Below, in pieces: positions 41,291 through 46,655 of a DNA stretch of 46,655 bases; the stretch's first letter is position 1, and each line of letters starts with the position of its first letter. Source of the stretch: Flammula alnicola. Taxonomy: Eukaryota > Basidiomycota > Agaricomycetes > Agaricales > Strophariaceae. The notes under the pieces were generated by a model, which saw only the letters and a program-made list of their open reading frames with translations, made no database searches and was not told where the DNA came from. The DNA lies in the NCBI GenBank assembly GCA_015499995.1, contig JADNRV010000358.1, forward strand, positions 1-46,655, read 5' to 3'. The position numbers were made by a program, and so were the translations under genes.

Positions 41291-42250
41291 TAAATGCGGG
41301 GCAAGCAGCGGGAGAGTGGGAAGCAGCGGGAGAGTGGGAAGCAGGGATGATAGGCAGAGGGACCAGTAGGGCAAAGGTGACATTGGCAACCCAGAGGGAG
41401 GACAGGTACCGGTCTCGACGACGCTGAGGATGGCTGAATAGCGCTACCGGTTGAGCAGGATAGGGTAGGATGGCCATGCTGGGAGATCAGCGGAGCTGAC
41501 GCCGACTGGAGACGCCGCTGCAGAAGATGAGCAGCATACGACCCACTGCCTCTGCCGTCAGAGGACAGCACGCAAACGGCAGAAGGGAGCCAGATGAGAT
41601 AGATGAAAGGGAGCATGACACACCCGCGATGGTGAGGAATGCCTCCCTATTACTCAGAACGTGCATCGACGTGCGCGTTCTGAGAGTTCTTAATTTAAAT
41701 ATGTAGTATTTTATTTCAAATAAATTGTGTATTCACTATTCAACGTGCACTGAGTGTGTAAACGAACCCAGAGCGCACTGAGTGCATCACCAATATTGGC
41801 TATTTTTAATGCTCGTCCAACGCGAGCACATTCCCATCCAAATTGGGAAGGTGATGTGTGTGTCATCAGATGCTTGATGGTGCATCCACCTCTTCCCGTC
41901 CACTTCTGTCGGTAAAATTAGTACCATTGGATTCAGAATTACAGCTAGATTACAACTATGTAATTTATTAAATAAATAATCAACAGGAAAGTGCTCCGAA
42001 ACCATGTGAATCTATTTATATCACTCATCCAACCCATCCATCTCAATGCGGAACCAGTGGCCAACGTCATCCGATTGCTTCACAAGCCATCCATCCCCTT
42101 CCCATTGGAGTCAGACCACAAAAATAGTACCAATGTATTCATAGAGACAAGTACTTTATATATATCTTCTTTATTTAAAAGAGAACATGTAGGGGCAAGA
42201 GGCGGAAGGCAAAAACGGCTTGCATCTATTTTTAAACCAGAGCGGCAGAG
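41291..42250. other. Right-arm spacer of copy B, no gene recognised
   Basis: It holds a short direct repeat (GCAGCGGGAGAGTGGGAA twice, 41308-41343), an AT-rich stretch around 41690-41740 related to 37450-37560 in reverse, and a diverged duplication: 41815-41940 against 42015-42145, sharing CATCCA...CCATTGGA and AGTACCA words. No convincing open frame or RNA gene. Confidence 0.5.
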
Positions 42251-43006
42251 TTGCGGTAGCCACTTACTAGTATCTAATCTATAGATAACAGGATCAGGCA
42301 GGAACAAATCCGTGCCTGTGTCTAAAAATATCAGCTCGGAACGGAATATTGATGGGAATGGAATATTGACGGGAAAGGAATAACGGAATGATGGGAACGG
42401 AATATTGATGGGCGCGTCTATTTATGGAACATCATCCAAATGCACCAGCACCAATCCACCCGTTCCCGCCCCTCTCGACATGCGCAAATGGCGCGAATGG
42501 GTAGGAATATATTACTGGACCCCGACTCACTTTTTTCCGTGCTCAAAAGCGCCCACAATGATGAGCGGGGCCAGATTTTGTGCCCGGCGGTCAAATCTGT
42601 GCATTGTTGATGTCTGTTTACTATGACCCTCACCCATATAGAGCGTCATCCAAAGCCATGCGCGCCAATCCACCCGCTCCTGCCCTCCCCGACGCGCGGA
42701 AACACCTAGAATAAATCAAATAATATATATAGACCCTAACGGAATTTTTCCCACGCTCAAATGCGCCCCCGACAACGTGCAGCACCATGTTTTGTGCCCG
42801 CCCATCAAATCTATGCATTGTTGTGTGTATTTATTATTGCCCGCCCCTGCAAGGTGAGCAAATCTGCCCCGGCTCATCCGGCATGCTATATACAGTGTGT
42901 TACATGGTCTTAGGCAACGGCCTAAGTGGGGCAAACCTGTCATCTATGTATACCCTATTTTAGGCCACAGCCTAGGTATCATACATGATACCAGCTACTA
43001 CAGGTG
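42251..43006. repeat. Right subterminal repeats and terminus of copy B
   Basis: It begins with TATCTAATCTATAGATAAC (42270-42288), then GGAATATTGA repeats (42340-42412) and subterminal units mirroring 36254-37140. It ends with GGCCACAGCCTAGG and the terminus at 43006. 42640-42975 is closely similar to the reverse complement of 36254-36590. Confidence 0.75.
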
Positions 43007-44100
43007 GATGCGATGGATAAAGTACACGAGGGAGACTTCTTGTTACCAGAAGAACGCAAGCTGGTACATCAGCTCATCGCGGAACAAAACCAGGCGTTCG
43101 CTTGGGAGGATGATGAGCGAGGAAAATTCAGGGAAGACTTCTTCCCTCCCGTAGTCATTCCTACCATAGAACATAAGCCGTGGGTAGAAAGAAATATCCC
43201 AATTCCGCCGGGAATTTATGATGAAGTATGTAAGATCATCAGGTCCAAGGAAAAATCACAGGTCTACGAGCCTTCAAACTCCCCGATCGATCTCGCTGGT
43301 TTACCGTGGCCAAGAAAAATGGGAAAGCTCAGGATCGTGCATAGTTTGGAACCCTTGAACAAGGTAACCATCGCACACTCCGGCCTTCCGCCCGCAACAG
43401 AAGAATTAGCCGCGCATTTTGCAGGCGAGCTTGCAGCGGAATGTTGATTTATATGTGGGATATGATGAACGACAGCTAGCAGAGCAGTTCGCGCGATCTT
43501 ACTACATTCCAGACTCCCTACGGTGCTATGCGCTTGGTAACCTTACCTATGGGCTGGACAAACTCTGTTCCCATCTTTCATGATGATGTTACATTTATTT
43601 TGAAAGAAGAGACACCCGATTTTACGATACCTTATATCGATGATGTACCTGTCAGAGGACCTCTGACTCGCTACCAAAATAAAGATGGCACTTATGAGAT
43701 GATACCAGAAAACCCGGGAATTAGACGCTTCGTATGGGAACATATGCAGAATGTCAATCGGGTAGTGCAACGCATGAAATATTGCGGCGGGACATTTCAG
43801 GATATAAATCAGTAATATGCGCAGCAGATATTACCGTAGTCGGTCACTTGTGCACTATGGAAGGACGCAAACCAACCACCGAGCACGTAAAGCAGATCAT
43901 GGATTGGGACGAATTTGCGGACCTATCCCAGGTCAGAGGTTTCCTCGGTACTGTCGGCGTACTGCGCAGTTACATCTCTAATTATGCGATCAGGGCCAGG
44001 TTCCTACAAAGACTAACGCATAGTCGGAACCATTTGTTTGGGGACCAGGACCAGGAAGAGTCAGTGAAATTATTAAGGATGGAGCACAGAACGCATACGT
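43007..44100 (+). pseudogene. Gypsy-2 reverse transcriptase, frameshifted
   Basis: 43014-43447 gives the RT start: L-L-P-E-E-R-K-L-V, F-A-W-E-D-D-E-R-G, F-F-P-P-V-V, P-I-P-P-G-I-Y-D-E-V and L-R-I-V-H-S-L-E-P-L-N-K-V. After a frame break near 43440 the palm continues with L-P-M-G-W-T-N-S-V-P-I-F-H-D-D-V and the catalytic Y-I-D-D at 43633-43644, then R-R-F-V-W-E-H. Another shift near 43800 leads to I-T-V-V-G-H-L-C and V-R-G-F-L-G-T-V-G-V (43830-43970). This domain copies element RNA in the particle. At least three breaks make it inactive. Confidence 0.88.
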
Positions 44101-44580
44101 GTTGAAAGCTATCGATTATGAAGGACAAGGAGATGTAGTGTTGGCCATGGACAGCTCTTACATAGCAATAGGTTTCTATGTCTTCCAAGAAGATATAAAT
44201 GATGCCAAGAACACTACTATGCGAGATTCGGGTCCATTACAATGAATGACAGAGAAGCGCGCTACTCCCAACCGAAGCGTGAGCTGTTCGGATTAAAGCG
44301 TGCCCTCGAGAACAATCGAAAATGGTTAATTGGTTGCCGAAAATTAGTAGTCGAGACAGACGCCAAGTACATTGCTGGGATGTTACAACATCCTGACATG
44401 ATGCCTAATGCGGTAATTAACCGATGGATTGAACAGATTGGGATGTTCCACTTCACCCTGAGGCACAAAGCGGAAAGACCTTTGGACCTGACGGACTTTC
44501 GCGCCGTTACAAGCAGCCAAATGATCCGGACCCTGAGCCAACAGACGAGGAGGACATTGATGACCACGGACCCATAGAGT
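44101..44580 (+). pseudogene. Gypsy-2 RNase H, frameshifted
   Basis: 44101-44245 holds V-V-L-A-M-D-S-S-Y-I-A-I-G-F-Y (first acidic residue). After a shift, 44242-44577 holds Y-S-Q-P-K-R-E-L-F-G-L (second acidic residue) and L-V-V-E-T-D-A-K-Y (third), then W-I-E-Q-I-G-M-F-H-F. The usual H-x-P-G-x-x-N-x-x-D end is blurred by a frame break near 44475. It degrades RNA in RNA-DNA hybrids. Remnant. Confidence 0.82.
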
Positions 44581-45060
44581 TAGTGATCGCAGATCCTACG
44601 GAGCCGCAGCCATTACCAATTGAGGACTTTGTTAATGAAATTGATAACCGAAAAGGCTTCTTCCAAAGTATATCTTCGGCGTCAATCAAAAGTGAGCTAA
44701 AAATAGAGGCCGACGCGCATCGGATCCTCGCAGTGCTACTAGCGGAAATCCTAGATCAGATTGAAATGGATGAAGCTATAGTGGGATCGCCGTATCTATA
44801 AGCTGCTTTTCACAAGAATTGGCTGAAGCCGATGTATACAGACTAGGAGAGAAAACACTACTGGAAAGACATTTGAACGAAAAGAAGCGCTAGGACCTGT
44901 GCGCGCAGCTTATGTGCAGCAGCTAGTGTAACGCTTATGCTACCCACGAAGATGAATTGAAAAAAGGGTGTCGCTATCCTGAAGACCATCGGACGGATAG
45001 TGCGCGCGACCAAGAACATCGAGTTTGTAATGAGTGGCATAAGGAAAGATTCAGACCACC
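44581..45060 (+). pseudogene. Gypsy-2 connection region between RNase H and integrase
   Basis: Acid-rich coding remnants (44583-44799: P-T-E-P-Q-P-L-P-I-E-D-F-V) and then short frames to 45060 with several stops. It corresponds in position to the linker before integrase. No motif recognised. Confidence 0.55.
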
Positions 45061-45612
45061 GATCTGAGTAATAAGAAATATGAACGGTTCCTGAGATTCG
45101 CGAAGCGATTCTTGATATACCAAGGACGATTATACCATAGGTCGGCAGGAGCCAAGCACAGACTAGTAGTCGCGAAAGAGAAACGCATGTATATGCTAAC
45201 AGCCGCGCACGACCATGTAGGTCATAGAGGCTTCTACGCGACGAATCAATGCTAGTGCGACGCTTCTGGTGGCCAGAGATGGAGAAAGATGTTAGTTGGT
45301 TCGTGAAAACATGCCATCTATGTCAAGAGCGCCAAAAGACTATGATTAAAATCCAACCAGTTATAACGCATACTCCGTCGATATTCCAAACCTTACACGC
45401 AGATGTGATGCATATGTCACCACGTTCAATGGTTGTAAATATATAGTACACGGACGCGACGCGATGACTTCCTGGATGGAAGGAAGACCACTTAAGAGAG
45501 AAGATGGTCGCTCTATAGGCATGTGGGTACTCGAAGATATTATTTGTCGATGGGCATGCATGTTGGAATTTGTTACGGATAATGGAGGACCATTCAAATT
45601 GCGGCCAAATGG
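45061..45612 (+). pseudogene. Gypsy-2 integrase: zinc domain and start of catalytic core
   Basis: H-D-H-V-G-H (about 45206-45226) and, after a break near 45245, C-H-L-C (45312-45323) make the HHCC zinc finger. R-R-F-W-W-P-E-M lies between them. The core starts L-H-A-D-V-M-H-M (first catalytic Asp, about 45400). After a shift near 45435 it continues with N-G-C-K-Y-I-V and V-T-D-N-G-G-P-F (second Asp, about 45577). It inserts the cDNA into the genome. Broken by at least three frame changes. Confidence 0.86.
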
Positions 45613-46269
45613 TTGAAGGAGAAATATGGGATTATGGGTATCCGCATCTCACCTTACAACTCCAGAGCCAATGGCACGATTGAACGACCTCATTGGGATG
45701 TCAGACAGATGCTGTATAAAATGTTAGGGGCGAAGAACGTACACAAGTGGTACTGGTTCTTTAACTATGTGATGTGGGCAGACCGAATTACTATCCGAAA
45801 GCGGCTAGGATGCTCGCCTTTCTTTATGGTTACAGGCGCAGACCCTATCCTACCCCTAGATGTTAAAGAAGCTACTTGGCTGGTCGACCCACCAGTTGGA
45901 ATCCTAACAGACGAAGAGATGATTGCATTCCGAGCACAAGCGCTCGCAAAGCACCAAGTACACATTGAACGGATGCGCACGCGTATAGACGAGCAGAAAT
46001 ATGAGAGGTTGTTAAGATATGAACGAGAAAATAAAGCAGTCATAAAGGACTACGATTTCAAACCCGGAGACTTAATCCTGGTCAGGAACACGGAAGTAGA
46101 AACTTCTCTAGACAAGAAGATGAAACCCCGGTATACTGGACCACAGATAGTCATTCGGCGGACCAAAGGTGGTTCCTACATAGTTGCGGAAATGAATGGT
46201 GCAGTCTCGCAAAACAGAGTAGCAGCATTCCGAGCAGTACCTTACTTGCTAGAGAAAAACTCGAGCTGA
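45613..46269 (+). pseudogene. Gypsy-2 integrase: end of core and C-terminal domain (open frame)
   Basis: A 218-codon open frame. [16 protein letters not shown] carries the third catalytic residue (Glu, about 45682), followed by [16 protein letters not shown] long helix follows. Then [12 protein letters not shown] and K-M-K-P-R-Y-T-G-P form a GPF/GPY-type C-terminal domain, ending in [10 protein letters not shown]. This is the best preserved part of Pol, but it depends on the broken upstream frame. Confidence 0.88.
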
Positions 46270-46655
46270 AGGATGATATCCTTAAGATGATTGATATATC
46301 AGTCAAGGGTTAGACAAGATAGTAAGCAAAGCGAAGCGGAAGAGGCTGCAGCAGTTAATGACTCGCATTTGAAGAAGTTAGGTTATTAGCAGACTTCAGA
46401 TGAGAAGAATCAGATGAAGGAGACTCGAGGAGAAAGCTCAGTAATGAGGACTTAGGGGACTCAGACGACGAAGGATTAAGGAGCACTGGTAGAATAACTA
46501 GAGGGAAAAACTGCCCAAGTACGAAACAAAGTACCTAAGTAAAAACCCTAGCAAGACTACAAAAACGAAGGTGTTCGACTGCTTTCAACCGATGAAACCG
46601 CCTACTTCCTGCTATGCGAACGCGGTCCAGAGCTTCTTGGAGCTTTTGAATGGAT
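46270..46655 (+). other. Gypsy-2 Pol tail region to window edge
   Basis: Acid- and Lys-rich codons with frequent stops (for example L-S-N-E-D-L-G-D-S-D-D-E near 46440) look like the decayed C-terminal tail of Pol. No LTR start or polypurine tract is evident before the window ends. Confidence 0.5.

Larger units (their letters stand above)
36222..43006. mobile_element. 6.8-kb CAG/CTG-hairpin terminal-inverted-repeat element, copy B
   Basis: The ends are imperfect inverted repeats: left CAGCCTTAGTAGCT, right (inward) CACCTGTAGTAGCT, continuing on both sides to CTAGGCTGTGGCC and on for hundreds of bases. A 7-bp duplication GATGCGA flanks it (36215-36221, 43007-43013). Inside, both arms hold subterminal repeats and CAG/CTG-rich hairpin arrays, and the middle is unique AT-rich sequence. 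No transposase is recognisable, so it looks non-autonomous. End sequence and a 7-8-bp duplication are suggestive of hAT, but the superfamily is not proven. A partial second copy is at 18304-20179. Confidence 0.82.

Noticed and set aside
36222..43006. Firm assignment of the hairpin element to hAT
   Set aside because: The TIR start and the 7-8-bp duplication are suggestive, but no transposase is present and only one full copy is seen. Left unclassified.

Overview
The window is a stack of transposable elements from a eukaryotic genome, most likely a filamentous basidiomycete (Agaricomycetes-type) fungus. The evidence is a Ty3/Gypsy family with a D-P-G protease motif, LINEs with the order endonuclease, reverse transcriptase (RT), RNase H and terminal zinc knuckle (Tad1-like), a PIF/Harbinger element with a Myb/SANT-like accessory gene, three GT-AG introns of exactly 52 nt, and no bacterial gene organisation. 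I see no host gene, rRNA or intact tRNA. The fungal assignment is inference.

Layout. 1-316 is a near-perfect foldback. 354-7040 is a GGAAT/ATTCC-rich inverted-repeat element split by a Copia retrotransposon on the minus strand (LTR 876-1260, pol 1261-4628, remnant of the other LTR 6691-6901, 5-bp target duplication CATTC at both outer edges). The Copia is itself broken by an LTR-like insertion (1499-2952), by further GGAAT-family copies and by a tRNA-like SINE head. 7058-8229 is an LTR of the large Gypsy family (Gypsy-2). 8230-10175 is a PIF/Harbinger element with an intact 318-residue Myb/SANT-like gene and the 3' end of its transposase gene. It is cut by a second Gypsy element (Gypsy-1: LTR 10176-10702, gag, protease), which carries a 65-bp LINE insertion and is then entered by LINE-0 (12896-18303). 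18304-20179 is one end of a large CAG/CTG-hairpin element (copy A), followed by a LINE scrap (20180-20346).

From 20347 to the window end almost everything is one Gypsy-2 element with nested insertions: LINE-1 in its LTR, LINE-2 in gag, LINE-3 between protease and RT, and a 6.8-kb CAG/CTG-hairpin terminal-inverted-repeat element (36222-43006, itself hit by an 844-bp MITE) just upstream of RT. Pol then continues through RT, RNase H and integrase to the window edge.

The most notable structure is an inversion. The 5' part of Gypsy-2 (most of its LTR, leader and N-terminal gag, 27181-29649) lies backwards between two nearly identical LINE copies of opposite orientation. The 15-bp target duplications of the two LINEs match crosswise: GGATCTCTAGATTAA at 20640 and 29635, AAAGACAAGATGGAT at 27181 and 32915. 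Turning the segment back restores both LINE insertions and the Gag reading frame. This is the expected product of recombination between inverted LINE repeats, or an assembly misjoin of the same form.

The second notable structure is the 6.8-kb hairpin element. Removing it together with one 7-bp duplication (GATGCGA) restores the Gypsy-2 Pol frame. Its arms carry about 60-65-bp units that each fold as a CAG/CTG hairpin, about 200-bp subterminal repeats, and a recurrent 19-bp motif. I recognise no transposase in it.
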